DNA from: Sphingobacteriales bacterium
GTDB taxonomy: Bacteria; Bacteroidota; Bacteroidia; Sphingobacteriales; Sphingobacteriaceae
Assembly (NCBI GenBank): GCA_004294495.1
Contig: REAS01000064.1
Coordinates: forward strand, 1-37,959
Direction: 5' to 3'
DNA length: 37,959 nucleotides
Shown: positions 1 to 7,770 of the stretch, in pieces
Layout of the letters: each line of letters begins with the position of its first letter
Numbering within the stretch: position 1 is the first letter of the stretch
Position numbers and translations under genes: made by a program
The notes under the pieces: model-generated
What the model saw: only the letters and a program-made list of their open reading frames with translations
Database searches by the model: none
What the model was told of the DNA's origin: nothing

Positions 1-84
1 GATGTGATATTGACTAAACCCAAAAAAAGAGAGTCTGCTTGCTTAAACGACGATTTTAGAGAGTTGGTTTTAGGGCTTTTTTAA
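1..84 (+). CDS. 3' end of a gene entering from the left edge (partial, unidentified)
   Basis: The first 84 bases are one open frame from the window edge to a TAA stop. They encode 27 residues ending ...NDDFRELVLGLF. I do not recognise the product. The stop codon lies inside a 19-nt sequence (78-96) that recurs inverted at 37571-37589, so the gene appears to run straight into a dispersed repeat. The frame is short, so a chance open frame is possible. Confidence 0.35.
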   Translation, partial: DVILTKPKKRESACLNDDFRELVLGLF

Positions 85-151
85 ATGCGTTAGCCCTGGG
101 CTTCGAGGTAGCAAACCACGAAGAGTGTTAATAAAATCTACAACTTATACT

Positions 152-454
152 TTAATTTTTTTTTGATGCCTTAATTTTAGTTGGACTTCTACTACTGTTT
201 AAAACATTTAAAACTTCGATTTTTTTAGCTGTAATACGATATATAACCATATAATTACCGTGAATTAAATTCCGATAACTATTGTTTTTGGTAACTACAA
301 ATTGACATTCGGGGTGTAGTAGAAATGCGGTTGATAACTGAGAAATGTGTTGATACAATTCTTCTATAAATAGTGTTGCTGTATTGTAAGCAAATGTTTC
401 AACTCCGTAATTGTAAATTTGCTCTAAACTTTTTATAGCAATTTCGCTTACAAT
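152..454 (-). CDS. ParE/RelE-family toxin
   Basis: A protein of about 100 residues. Its C-terminal half (YRNLIHGNYMVIYRI, then LNVLNSSRSPTKI) is the typical ParE/RelE ending, in which the [R/K]-[E/N]-L-I-x-G-N-Y-[R/M]-[I/V]-[I/V]-Y strand is followed by a strand ending in an SSR motif. ParE toxins poison gyrase and RelE toxins cleave mRNA; the sequence does not say which applies here. The gene directly follows and slightly overlaps the antitoxin gene. No ATG, GTG or TTG lies upstream of codon 33 in this frame. I place the start at an ATT (452-454) that overlaps the antitoxin TAA and gives MVSEIAIKSLEQIYNYG, the normal family N-terminus. A TTG at 356-358 would cut off the first third. The start is therefore inferred, and the gene could also be damaged. 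Confidence 0.75.
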   Translation of the reverse strand: MVSEIAIKSLEQIYNYGVETFAYNTATLFIEELYQHISQLSTAFLLHPECQFVVTKNNSYRNLIHGNYMVIYRITAKKIEVLNVLNSSRSPTKIKASKKN

Positions 455-618
455 TACTGGGCGTATTTAAATTTCCACTGGGCAATTTTTTGCTTTAACA
501 CCTGCATAGAATAAAACTTACCTGCCTGCGCTTGTGTTACCATCAATTGCATTTCTTTTTCGGTCATTGCATTTGAGGGTATAGCATAATTAGTTTCAGC
601 ATTTTTTAACTTTCCCAT
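454..618 (-). CDS. Small antitoxin of the ParE-type toxin
   Basis: A 54-residue protein starting MGKLKNAETNYAIPSNAMTE and ending AQWKFKYAQ. Short proteins of this style (a Y-x-I-P-x-x-A-M stretch followed by a charged helix) commonly precede ParE toxins in Bacteroidota. It is the first gene of the pair, and its TAA stop overlaps the inferred toxin start. The antitoxin should bind and neutralise the toxin and probably represses its own promoter. A TAAATTTG promoter box lies only 4 nt before the ATG, which predicts a transcript with almost no leader. Confidence 0.7.
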   Translation of the reverse strand: MGKLKNAETNYAIPSNAMTEKEMQLMVTQAQAGKFYSMQVLKQKIAQWKFKYAQ

Positions 619-622
619 AAGT

Positions 623-630
623 CAAATTTA
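623..630 (-). promoter_or_regulatory. -7 promoter box (TAAATTTG) of the ParE-type toxin-antitoxin operon
   Basis: Read on the minus strand, TAAATTTG matches the Bacteroidota consensus TAnnTTTG. Its final G is 5 nt from the A of the antitoxin ATG, so transcription should begin at or next to the start codon. Confidence 0.5.
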
Positions 631-693
631 TAAAAATATTGGAACACCTTTAAATAGCCTAATTTGCCTTACAAAGTTACAAACTTTGTTTAC

Positions 694-1044
694 CTAGGCG
701 CCACCAATCACCGTTGGAGTATTTAAATCTCCCTTAGACCACTCATTAATTGTAATGAGATCGTCTAAAGTTTGTTCATAACCTAGTCTGTAAGCATCTG
801 TTAGCCTTGATTTGATGGTTTTTGAATTTAATGAATCTATATGATTGTTTTTAGTATTCATAACACCTTCACGAAAACTGTCCCATCTTGAATAATCACA
901 ATCATATAAAGAATTCGCCATTTCAAGTAACCAAGTAAATACCTCTTTTAGGACAATGTACCCTTTTTCATTGTTTTTCGGTGATACCGATTTCAATTGG
1001 GCTATTAACTCGGACGATTTGTCTTTAAAGTAATTTTTTGTCAA
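694..1044 (-). CDS. Hypothetical protein, 116 aa
   Basis: A soluble, charged protein with no signal peptide or membrane segment that I can see. It begins (TTG)TKNYFKDKSSELIAQLKSV and ends TPTVIGGA. The only start codon in frame before the middle of the protein is TTG at 1042-1044; the upstream frame closes with TAA. I do not recognise the family. It stands alone between the toxin-antitoxin pair and a secreted protein, in a patch of small accessory genes. Confidence 0.45.
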   Translation of the reverse strand: MTKNYFKDKSSELIAQLKSVSPKNNEKGYIVLKEVFTWLLEMANSLYDCDYSRWDSFREGVMNTKNNHIDSLNSKTIKSRLTDAYRLGYEQTLDDLITINEWSKGDLNTPTVIGGA

Positions 1045-1130
1045 TTTAGTTATTGATTAAAAATGTAACTTTCAATGTATTAAACATTACTAAGTTTTAG
1101 CTCTTAATATTAAGTAGCTACTGCCTTAAT

Positions 1131-1613
1131 TTACTCTTTTTTCGGTCTTCGGAATTCATATGTGAGTGTGAATCCAGTTTCTTGTGCATTATTAATGACA
1201 GCTGTATAGCCATAATCTACGCTTTGCCAAGAGAATTCTCCTTCATTTCTTACATAATGGTTATTTTTAGACAAAATATCTACAATATTCTTAATGTCAT
1301 TCTTGTTTAAAAAGGAATAACTACAACGTGCACATTTATCTGTAGTAGTAAAAGAATAAAATGCAGAAAATGCGCTATTATTAAGCGAACCAGTTTCTGT
1401 AATTAAACTAAACTTTAAAATAGATGCGAGAAAAGGATTACCAATATTAGAATACTTGCTTTCTATAAATTCTACACCTATACTATCAATTGCGTATTTC
1501 TTCACAAACTCTTGTGACTTTCCTAATAAAATAGGTGGTAGATCCCATTGCTGTGCAAATAATACATTGCTTATGCTACACAACAAAATAAGGTTAAAGA
1601 TAATTTTTTTCAT
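1131..1613 (-). CDS. Secreted hypothetical protein, 160 aa
   Basis: The N-terminus is a clear signal peptide: MKK, a hydrophobic core (IIFNLILLCSISNVLF) and an AQQ cleavage region near residue 21. The mature part is polar, with a CARCSY segment (two cysteines three apart) in the middle and many aromatic residues near the end. No catalytic motif is recognisable. It should be periplasmic or exported. The gene is single, with about 90-160 bp of non-coding DNA on each side, and a tandem repeat (1635-1703) lies just upstream of its start. Confidence 0.55.
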   Translation of the reverse strand: MKKIIFNLILLCSISNVLFAQQWDLPPILLGKSQEFVKKYAIDSIGVEFIESKYSNIGNPFLASILKFSLITETGSLNNSAFSAFYSFTTTDKCARCSYSFLNKNDIKNIVDILSKNNHYVRNEGEFSWQSVDYGYTAVINNAQETGFTLTYEFRRPKKE

Positions 1614-1634
1614 AAATATTATTCTTAAAGTATT

Positions 1635-1703
1635 GCCTTGGTGCGTATCTATGCTCCAATAAAATTATTTCCCCCCGCCTTGGTGCGTGTCCCACGCTCC
1701 AAT
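1635..1703. repeat. Two tandem copies of a GCCTTGGTGCGT...GCTCCAATAA unit
   Basis: Unit 1 (1635-1661) and unit 2 (1677-1703) share GCCTTGGTGCGT, then differ over seven bases (ATCTATG against GTCCCAC), then share CTCCAATAA. Unit 2 has GTGCGTGTCCCACGC at its centre. From memory, similar GTGGGACACGCACCAAGG units are dispersed in other Bacteroidota genomes. No coding potential is seen. Confidence 0.5.
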
Positions 1704-1776
1704 AATTTTTATTTACCAATCACTTAATAAACAACAGTTTATTGTATTTGCCACGCATAAACACAAAGCAAGATAA

Positions 1777-2172
1777 TTACAGGCTACTGTCTTTTTGTTT
1801 TCTGTATAAAAAAATGCCAGCTATGCCTACGATTACCCCCACTGCTATGGTAGATGCCGCAACACTAAAGCCATTTGCTAATGCAAAATAAACCAAAAAA
1901 CAAACTATAAGAACAGATGCGAAAGCAAATAACATCCCTAATATCATAGATATTAGCATTATATTACTTGTTCTGTTTTCTATTTTGTGGCTATGTATGG
2001 CTTCTTTTTCTGCCATTGTTATAATTCGGTTTGCAAAGGTAGCGTCTATGTTATTGTAACGCTCCATCATTTCCGGCGGTGGTAATTGCCCTTGATAAAA
2101 AGATGTTTTGCTTACCGATACTTGTTGTACGTTATGCGAGTTGGGCTTATTTGGTAGTTGGCTTTTGCTCAT
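1777..2172 (-). CDS. DUF2335-family membrane protein
   Basis: A 131-residue protein. Its soluble N-terminal half contains YQGQLPPPEMMERYNNI and ITMAEKEAIHSHKIE, the hallmark of DUF2335 predicted membrane proteins (a G-x-L-P-P-P-E motif, then a MAEKE-x-x-H helix). Two hydrophobic segments follow (about residues 72-95 and 98-122), then a short basic tail (YRKQKDSSL). The function of the family is unknown. Its start overlaps the end of a 56-codon gene (2147-2317) by 26 bp, which suggests that the two are translated together. It lies in an accessory patch. Confidence 0.75.
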   Translation of the reverse strand: MSKSQLPNKPNSHNVQQVSVSKTSFYQGQLPPPEMMERYNNIDATFANRIITMAEKEAIHSHKIENRTSNIMLISMILGMLFAFASVLIVCFLVYFALANGFSVAASTIAVGVIVGIAGIFLYRKQKDSSL

Positions 2173-2317
2173 TATAAACTTTGTTTACAGTATAACCCAC
2201 TTTAGCCCAGTAAGATGACAACCTATCGTTAGTAGTTTGCTTTTTTTGTTTGATTTCGTTTATGGTAAATAAGCCAAAAACAGAAAAAAAACCGTAGAAG
2301 AAGTATTTACTATTCAT
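2147..2317 (-). CDS. Small membrane protein (56 aa) overlapping the DUF2335 gene
   Basis: The frame begins at ATG 2315-2317 and ends at TAA 2147-2149. The protein starts MNSKYFFYGFFSVFGLFTI, a single aromatic-rich membrane or signal-anchor segment, and continues with a polar, lysine-rich tail (NEIKQKKQTTNDRL...). The last 26 bases overlap the start of the DUF2335 gene in another frame. This is the usual geometry of translational coupling and the main reason to think it is real. I do not recognise a family. Confidence 0.45.
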   Translation of the reverse strand: MNSKYFFYGFFSVFGLFTINEIKQKKQTTNDRLSSYWAKVGYTVNKVYNEQKPTTK

Positions 2318-2355
2318 AATACTAAACTTATTTTATTAACAAATGTAATCAATTA

Positions 2356-2400
2356 GTTTAAGAGTAAAATTGTTTAGAATAAATAATTTTACTCTTAAAC
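2356..2400. repeat. Perfect 16-bp inverted repeat with a 13-nt spacer
   Basis: GTTTAAGAGTAAAATT (2356-2371) is the exact reverse complement of AATTTTACTCTTAAAC (2385-2400). It lies about 40 bp upstream of the 56-aa gene read on the minus strand. There is no T-tract directly beside the stem, so it is not an obvious terminator. It could be a large operator or the footprint of an element. Confidence 0.6.
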
Positions 2401-2436
2401 GCTCGCCTAAATTATATTTGGGTTTTATTAACCCAG

Positions 2437-2516
2437 CTTTGTGTTCTCTGTGCTCTTTGCGGTAAAAAAACTTATCAAAATATTTTACCGCATAGATTGC
2501 AAAGAATTACGCAAAG
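2437..2516. repeat. CTTTGTG...GCAAAG hairpin repeat, copy 1
   Basis: The arms are CTCTTTGCGGTAAAA on the left and TTTTACCGCATAGATTGCAAAG on the right, separated by about 13 nt. This copy belongs to the same family as 3127-3219 and 36154-36243. It has diverged the most: the right arm reads GCATAGATTGC where copy 2 has GCAAAGTATGC. It directly follows the relic of the sucB 3' end, as copy 2 follows intact sucB. Confidence 0.7.
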
Positions 2517-2558
2517 TATATCAATTTTACACCTAACTAAATGTATTAATCAAATCCT

Positions 2559-2693
2559 TTACACCCCCAACAACAACCTACTTGGGTCTTCCAACAACTG
2601 TTTTACCCTAACTAAAAACCCTACCGATTCCCTTCCATCAATAATTCTATGGTCGTATGATAAGGCTAAGTACATCATTGAAAGATTTACCAT
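2559..2693 (-). pseudogene. Relic of a second sucB 3' end (E2 C-terminus)
   Basis: Read on the minus strand, this stretch encodes M-M-Y-L-A-L... through to ...RLLLGV and stop, identical in protein to the last 39 residues (469-507) of the intact SucB at 3260-4783, including the catalytic HRIIDG. At the DNA level the two differ at ten positions: nine synonymous changes plus TAA against TAG. Nothing of the remaining 468 residues is present; the five codons before it (MVNLS) show only weak similarity. With the hairpin repeat behind it, it forms a direct repeat of 2437-2690 with 3127-3386 that brackets the coiled-coil gene. It cannot be a functional acyltransferase. Confidence 0.85.
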
Positions 2694-2715
2694 AATTTGG
2701 TTTTTTGAAAAAAAA

Positions 2716-2997
2716 CTACTTTATCATAAAATTTACAATGGCTAATACGCTACCCACTATGGCGATAAACTGAATTAAACCCACAATATATATGGTTTTG
2801 TTTATATCCGACATTCTTTTTTCAACCCTAGTTTCCATTTCGGCTAAATCTAGTTTTGAAACTAAATTACTTTTTTCGGTATTAAATTTATTATCAATTG
2901 TTTCTTCAATTTTAGCAACAAATTCTCTTGCTTTGTCTTTATCCTTGATAAATTCTTGGGTAATATCAAATAATTTTAAACTTATGGTAGCGTTCAT
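2716..2997 (-). CDS. Coiled-coil membrane protein, DUF1640-like
   Basis: A 93-residue protein. The N-terminal part ([20 protein letters not shown]) leads into a long charged helix predicted to coil (about residues 30-70, with [18 protein letters not shown]) and ends in one C-terminal membrane segment (about 70-90, [20 protein letters not shown]). This layout matches the bacterial DUF1640/CCDC90-like proteins, whose role is not well defined. The gene is bounded by two direct copies of the sucB tail plus hairpin repeat, so it may have arrived by recombination at sucB and could be lost by recombination between the copies. Confidence 0.6.
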   Translation of the reverse strand: MNATISLKLFDITQEFIKDKDKAREFVAKIEETIDNKFNTEKSNLVSKLDLAEMETRVEKRMSDINKTIYIVGLIQFIAIVGSVLAIVNFMIK

Positions 2998-3126
2998 ATA
3001 TCGTTAGTTTATTCAAATATAAATATATTTTGGCTGGTATTGAGGTATTTATTTGAGCCAGTTCCCTGCCTTGCAGCACTTCTCTTTATTTATAGAAAAT
3101 TTATTTTAAATTTTTCCTACATCCAA

Positions 3127-3219
3127 CTTTGTGTTCTTTGCGCCTTCACTCTGTGCTCTTTGCGGTAAAAAAACGTATCAAAAAATTTTACCGCAAAGTA
3201 TGCAAAGGTTTACGCAAAG
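3127..3219. repeat. CTTTGTG...GCAAAG hairpin repeat, copy 2
   Basis: CTTTGCGGTAAAA (left arm) pairs with TTTTACCGCAAAG (right arm), with flanking CTTTGTGTTCTTTGCG and GTTTACGCAAAG giving further pairing. It lies 41 bp beyond the sucB stop codon and may help end sucAB transcription, although no long T-tract follows it. Confidence 0.7.
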
Positions 3220-3259
3220 CCTATCTCTTAAATACCCAGCTAAACATAGAAAACTTTTT

Positions 3260-4783
3260 CTACACCCCCAACAACAACCTACTTGGGTCTTCCAACAATT
3301 GCTTCACCCGTACCAAAAACCCTACCGATTCTCTTCCATCAATAATTCTATGGTCGTATGATAAAGCCAAGTACATCATTGGGCGAATTACCACCTGTCC
3401 GTTTTCGGCCATTGGGCGTTCAACAATGTTGTGCATACCTAAAATGGCCGATTGTGGCGCATTAATAATAGGTGTACTCATCATCGAACCAAAAACACCA
3501 CCATTGGTAATGGTAAAAGTACCGCCTGTCATTTCCTCAATTGTTAGTTTGCTATCGCGAGCTTTGGTAGCCAAAGCTACAACAGCTTTTTCTATTTGCG
3601 CCAAGCTCATTGCATCGGCATTTCTAATTACTGGCACTACCAAACCTTTAGGGGCAGATACCGCAATAGAAATATCGGCAAAGTTGCTGTACACAAATTC
3701 TTCGCCTTCTATACGGGCACCAACCGCTGGAAAATCTTTTAAAGCCTCGGTTACCGCTTTGGTAAAAAACGACATAAAGCCTAAACCTACGCCGTGTTTT
3801 TCTTTAAATTGGTCTTTATATTTTTTTCGCAACTCCATTACGGGTGCCATATTTACTTCGTTAAAAGTAGTAAGCATTGCCGTTTCGTTTTTTACGGCAA
3901 CCAAACGCTTGGCTATGGTTTTTCGCAAAGGCGACATTTTTTCTCTTCGTTCTACACGTTCGCCACTTTGTGCAGTTACAGGTGCTACTGCTTGTGCAAC
4001 AACTGGTTTTGCAGCAACTTTTAAAGCTTCGGCTTTTAGCGCATCTTCTTTGGTAATACGTCCGCCTACGCCTGTGCTACTTACAGTGCTGGCATCAATG
4101 CCTTTTTCGGCTAATATTTTTGCTGCCGCTGGTGATGGGGTTTTATCGGCGTAAGCCACATTATTTGCCGTTGCCACGGGATTTTGTGCTGCTACCGTTT
4201 CGGCTTTTGCTGGGCTTTGTGCTGATGCTGTGCCACCGCTAATACTTGCTACAATAGTACCAATAGCGATGGTATCGCCCTCGTTAGCTAATGTTTTTAA
4301 TATGCCCGCCTGCTCGGCTGGGAGTTCGAAAGTTGCTTTATCCGATTCTAACTCGGCAATAGCCTCATCCATTTCTACCGCTTCGCCGTCTTTTTTAATC
4401 CAACGGGTTAAAGTAACTTCGGTTATAGATTCGCCTACGGCTGGTATTTTAACATCCAAAACCGAGGTTGTTTTTTCGGTAACATTAACAGCCACAGTAG
4501 CTTCGTATTTAACGGGTTTTATAGCTTCGCTAGCCGAGTCGATTGTTGTAGCACCATCAATAGTGCAAACCAATGCCCCAATAGCTAAAGTATCTCCTTC
4601 GTTAGCAATGGTTTTTAAAGTGCCAGCGGCTTCGGCAGTTAGCTCAAATGTTGCCTTATCCGATTCTAATTCGGCTATAACTTCATCCATTTCAACAGCA
4701 TCGCCATCTTTTTTTATCCATTTAGATAAAATAACTTCGGTAATAGATTCGCCAACGGTAGGCACTTTAATTTCTAAACTCAT
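3260..4783 (-). CDS. sucB: 2-oxoglutarate dehydrogenase E2, dihydrolipoyllysine succinyltransferase
   Basis: A 507-residue E2 subunit that transfers the succinyl group from lipoate to CoA in the TCA cycle. It has two lipoyl domains (residues 1-77 and 109-185), each with the [10 protein letters not shown] lipoylation loop (Lys43 and Lys149), an Ala/Pro-rich linker, a peripheral-subunit-binding domain (about 215-250, [14 protein letters not shown]) and the catalytic core (about 280-507) with His478 and Asp482 in HRIIDG. Many 2-oxoglutarate E2s have one lipoyl domain, so the duplication is notable; the core ([16 protein letters not shown]) and the adjacent sucA still argue for succinyltransferase. 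It starts 17 bp after sucA and is surely in its operon. No E3 (lipoamide dehydrogenase) gene is in this window. Confidence 0.95.
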   Translation of the reverse strand: MSLEIKVPTVGESITEVILSKWIKKDGDAVEMDEVIAELESDKATFELTAEAAGTLKTIANEGDTLAIGALVCTIDGATTIDSASEAIKPVKYEATVAVNVTEKTTSVLDVKIPAVGESITEVTLTRWIKKDGEAVEMDEAIAELESDKATFELPAEQAGILKTLANEGDTIAIGTIVASISGGTASAQSPAKAETVAAQNPVATANNVAYADKTPSPAAAKILAEKGIDASTVSSTGVGGRITKEDALKAEALKVAAKPVVAQAVAPVTAQSGERVERREKMSPLRKTIAKRLVAVKNETAMLTTFNEVNMAPVMELRKKYKDQFKEKHGVGLGFMSFFTKAVTEALKDFPAVGARIEGEEFVYSNFADISIAVSAPKGLVVPVIRNADAMSLAQIEKAVVALATKARDSKLTIEEMTGGTFTITNGGVFGSMMSTPIINAPQSAILGMHNIVERPMAENGQVVIRPMMYLALSYDHRIIDGRESVGFLVRVKQLLEDPSRLLLGV

Positions 4784-4800
4784 ATCAATTTAAAATAATA

Positions 4801-7590
4801 TTAATCAACTTTTATAGCTTTTTCGGTAGTGTTTTTTATAGTTTGCTTAACGCTTTCGTGGGCTTTTTCTTCAAAAGCTTTGCTAACAATCGCCAATTGC
4901 TCGGCAATGTGTTGTTTGGCAAAACCAGTTGCTGGGCTGCTGCTCGCTTTACGCGATATTACCTCAAAATTAAACGATAATTTACGGAAAGTACGACAAA
5001 TAAATGGCCACGGGCCCATATTTTCGGGTTCTTCTTGTACCCACACAAACTCGGCTTTGCTATATTTTTCTTTTATAGCTTCTAATTGTTTAAATGGCGT
5101 TGGGTACATTTGCTCTAAACGTACAATGGCTACATCGGTACGTTTAGTTTTAATTTGCTCTTCTAACAAATCGTAATATATTTTACCACTACATAGCAAT
5201 ACTCGTTCTACGGCTTTAGCTTTAACGTTTTCATCATCAATCACTTCGCTAAAATCTTTAGTTGTAAAATCGGCCAATGGCGACACACATTTAGGGTAAC
5301 GCAACAAACTTTTAGGGCTAAAAACTATTAAGGGTTTACGTATATCGCTTTTTACTTGGCGGCGTAAGGCGTGGAAAAAATTGGCTGGGGTAGTGCAATT
5401 GGTAACGTACATATTATGCTCGGCACAAAGCTCTAAAAAGCGTTCAATTCTTGCCGACGAATGCTCGGGTCCTTGGCCTTCGTAACCGTGAGGCAGCAAC
5501 ATTACCAAGCCATTACCACGTTGCCATTTGGTTTCGGCAGCAGCAATATATTGGTCGATAATGATTTGAGCACCATTAAAAAAGTCGCCAAATTGGGCTT
5601 CCCAAATGGTTAAAGCATTGGGGTTTGCCATTGCATAACCATACTCGAAACCTAAAACGCCATACTCGCTTAGGTGCGAATTAAAAATATCAAAATGCCC
5701 TTGTGTTGCCGAAATGTTGGCTAATGGTGTATATTCTTCTTCCGAGTCTTCAACCTTTACCACAGCGTGGCGGTGCGAAAAAGTACCACGTTCTACATCT
5801 TGCCCGCTCATACGTACTCTATAACCTTCATCTAACATAGTAGCGTAAGCCATAGCTTCGCCCATTGCCCAATCAAAAGTTTGGGTATCTACCATATTTA
5901 AACGGTCTTTAAACAAACGATCAATTTTGCTTAAAAACTTTTTATCAGTAGGTAATGTAGCAATGTTTTTGGCTAAGGTTAAAAATGTTTTTTCGGTTAC
6001 GGCTGTGGCCGGAGATTTATCAAAATCGGCTGGGTTAGAAAACCTAATTTTAGACCAAGCACCAGAAAAAGTAGGATTTGACATTGCACCTTTGCCGGCT
6101 TTTGCTTCTGCTAAACGCTCTTGTAAAATATTTCTAAAATCTTTATCAATTTGTTTTGCCGTAGCGGCATCAATAGTGCCTTGAGCCAATAGTTTTTCTA
6201 AATATATTTCTCGAGGGTTTGGGTGAGCTTCAATTTTTTTATACAATAAAGGCTGCGTAAACCTTGGCTCATCGGCTTCGTTATGGCCGTATCGGCGGTA
6301 GCATAAAATATCTATAAACACATCGTTATGGAAACGTTGGCGGTATTCCATTGCAATATTTATGGCATATAATAAAGCCTCAACATCATCACCATTTACG
6401 TGAAAAACTGGCGATAAAGTAATTTTTGCAATATCGGTACAATAGGTTGATGACCTAGCATCTTTAAAATTAGTTGTAAAACCAATTTGGTTGTTAATGA
6501 TTAAATGTATGGTTCCGCCGGTAGTATAAGCATCCAACTTTGCCATTTGCAATACCTCGTACACCAAACCTTGGCCGGCAATTGATGCATCGCCGTGAAT
6601 TAAAATAGGCGCAATTTTCTTATAATCGCCTGTAAATTTTAAATCGGCTTTAGAGCGGGTTATACCTTCAACAACAGCACTTACGGTTTCTAAATGCGAT
6701 GGATTTGGGCATAAACTTAAATGTACTTTTTTATCGTTTACGGTAACAATATCGCTAGAGAAACCCAAATGATATTTTACATCTCCGCCAAAAGGCAATT
6801 CTTCTTTGTATTTACCATCAAATTCCGAAAAAATATCTTTGTAAGTTTTGCCCATAATATTGGCCAAAACATTTAAACGGCCACGGTGTGCCATCCCTAT
6901 CACAAACTCTTCGATACCTAAATCGGCACCTTTTTCTATCACAAAATCAAGGGCGGGTATCATACTCTCGGCTCCTTCGAGCGAAAAACGTTTCTGGCCT
7001 AAAAATTTTGTCCCCAAAAAATTCTCGAAAACTACGGCTTGGTTTAGCTTATTTAGTATTTGTTTCTTTTTTGCTACGCTAAACTCGGGTATGCCATCAA
7101 CACGTTCTATTTGTTTTTCAAACCACTCTAATTTTATAGGATTGCGCAAATAGCGGTACTCAACTCCAATAGATTCGCAATAGGTTTCTTCGATAAGCTT
7201 TAAAATATCTTTAAGTTTAGCTTTTCCTAAACCAACTTCGGCACCTGCATCAAAATAGGTTTCTAAATCGGCATCGGCCAAACCAAATGTTTCTAACTCT
7301 TTTCCTGGGAAATACTGCCTACGTTCTCTAACTGGGTTAGTTTTAGTAAATAAATGGCCACGTTCGCGGTAGCCCTTTATCATATTAAGCACATTAATTT
7401 CTTTTAAAATATGCGGAGAGGCTACATCGCTATTAGGCAAACCCGAAGTTTCACCGTTTTGACCAAAATCAAAACCTTCGAAAAATTTTTGCCAGCCAAA
7501 ATCTACCGATTCGGGATTTGTTTGGTACGATTGGTAAAGCGAATCTATAAACGATGGGTCGGCGTTACTGAGATAAGATAAATTATCCAT
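4801..7590 (-). CDS. sucA: 2-oxoglutarate dehydrogenase E1 component
   Basis: A 929-residue thiamine-diphosphate E1 subunit that decarboxylates 2-oxoglutarate and reductively succinylates E2. Visible family motifs are the N-terminal E2-binding region (FIDSLYQSYQTNPESVDFGWQ), HRGRLNVLANIMGK, NPSHLE, the GDAS...NNQIGFTT ThDP region, the HNEADEP segment, and the C-terminal transketolase-like part with EAQFGDF and LPHGYEGQGPEHSSARIERF. Length is full for the family. It starts at ATG 7590, after which sucB follows 17 bp beyond its stop. A TACTTTTG promoter box lies 27 bp upstream. Confidence 0.96.
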   Translation of the reverse strand: MDNLSYLSNADPSFIDSLYQSYQTNPESVDFGWQKFFEGFDFGQNGETSGLPNSDVASPHILKEINVLNMIKGYRERGHLFTKTNPVRERRQYFPGKELETFGLADADLETYFDAGAEVGLGKAKLKDILKLIEETYCESIGVEYRYLRNPIKLEWFEKQIERVDGIPEFSVAKKKQILNKLNQAVVFENFLGTKFLGQKRFSLEGAESMIPALDFVIEKGADLGIEEFVIGMAHRGRLNVLANIMGKTYKDIFSEFDGKYKEELPFGGDVKYHLGFSSDIVTVNDKKVHLSLCPNPSHLETVSAVVEGITRSKADLKFTGDYKKIAPILIHGDASIAGQGLVYEVLQMAKLDAYTTGGTIHLIINNQIGFTTNFKDARSSTYCTDIAKITLSPVFHVNGDDVEALLYAINIAMEYRQRFHNDVFIDILCYRRYGHNEADEPRFTQPLLYKKIEAHPNPREIYLEKLLAQGTIDAATAKQIDKDFRNILQERLAEAKAGKGAMSNPTFSGAWSKIRFSNPADFDKSPATAVTEKTFLTLAKNIATLPTDKKFLSKIDRLFKDRLNMVDTQTFDWAMGEAMAYATMLDEGYRVRMSGQDVERGTFSHRHAVVKVEDSEEEYTPLANISATQGHFDIFNSHLSEYGVLGFEYGYAMANPNALTIWEAQFGDFFNGAQIIIDQYIAAAETKWQRGNGLVMLLPHGYEGQGPEHSSARIERFLELCAEHNMYVTNCTTPANFFHALRRQVKSDIRKPLIVFSPKSLLRYPKCVSPLADFTTKDFSEVIDDENVKAKAVERVLLCSGKIYYDLLEEQIKTKRTDVAIVRLEQMYPTPFKQLEAIKEKYSKAEFVWVQEEPENMGPWPFICRTFRKLSFNFEVISRKASSSPATGFAKQHIAEQLAIVSKAFEEKAHESVKQTIKNTTEKAIKVD

Positions 7591-7617
7591 TTAAAATTGA
7601 TATATTTTGTTGAATGA

Positions 7618-7625
7618 CAAAAGTA
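7618..7625 (-). promoter_or_regulatory. -7 promoter box (TACTTTTG) for sucA-sucB
   Basis: The minus-strand sequence TACTTTTG fits TAnnTTTG and lies 27 nt from the sucA ATG. It is the only good match in the 180-bp gap between sucA and the MerR-family gene. Confidence 0.45.
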
Positions 7626-7770
7626 AAAAAATACGATGCAAAACCGCTAAATAATAATAAAAAATGAAAACGGTTTATTATTTAAAAAAAAAGGGATGAA
7701 AGTATTTTTAAACAAGTTATTTATAAAATTCAGTTTTGAAAAACAGATGGTTAATAGTTGAAAAAAAGTC

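Noticed and set aside
1635-1703. CRISPR-like repeat
   Set aside because: Only two units with a 15-nt gap and no cas gene; it is a simple tandem of a dispersed intergenic repeat.
2497-2745. Plus-strand frame of 82 aa over the sucB relic
   Set aside because: It is antisense to the relic and composed of repeat sequence; the minus strand explains it fully.
2792-3007. Plus-strand frame of 71 aa opposite the coiled-coil gene
   Set aside because: Mirror of a charged coiled-coil on the other strand; no start context or homology.
3129-4154. Long plus-strand frame (341 aa) opposite sucB
   Set aside because: It is the antisense shadow of sucB and reads through the hairpin repeat. The minus strand has full E2 domains and motifs.
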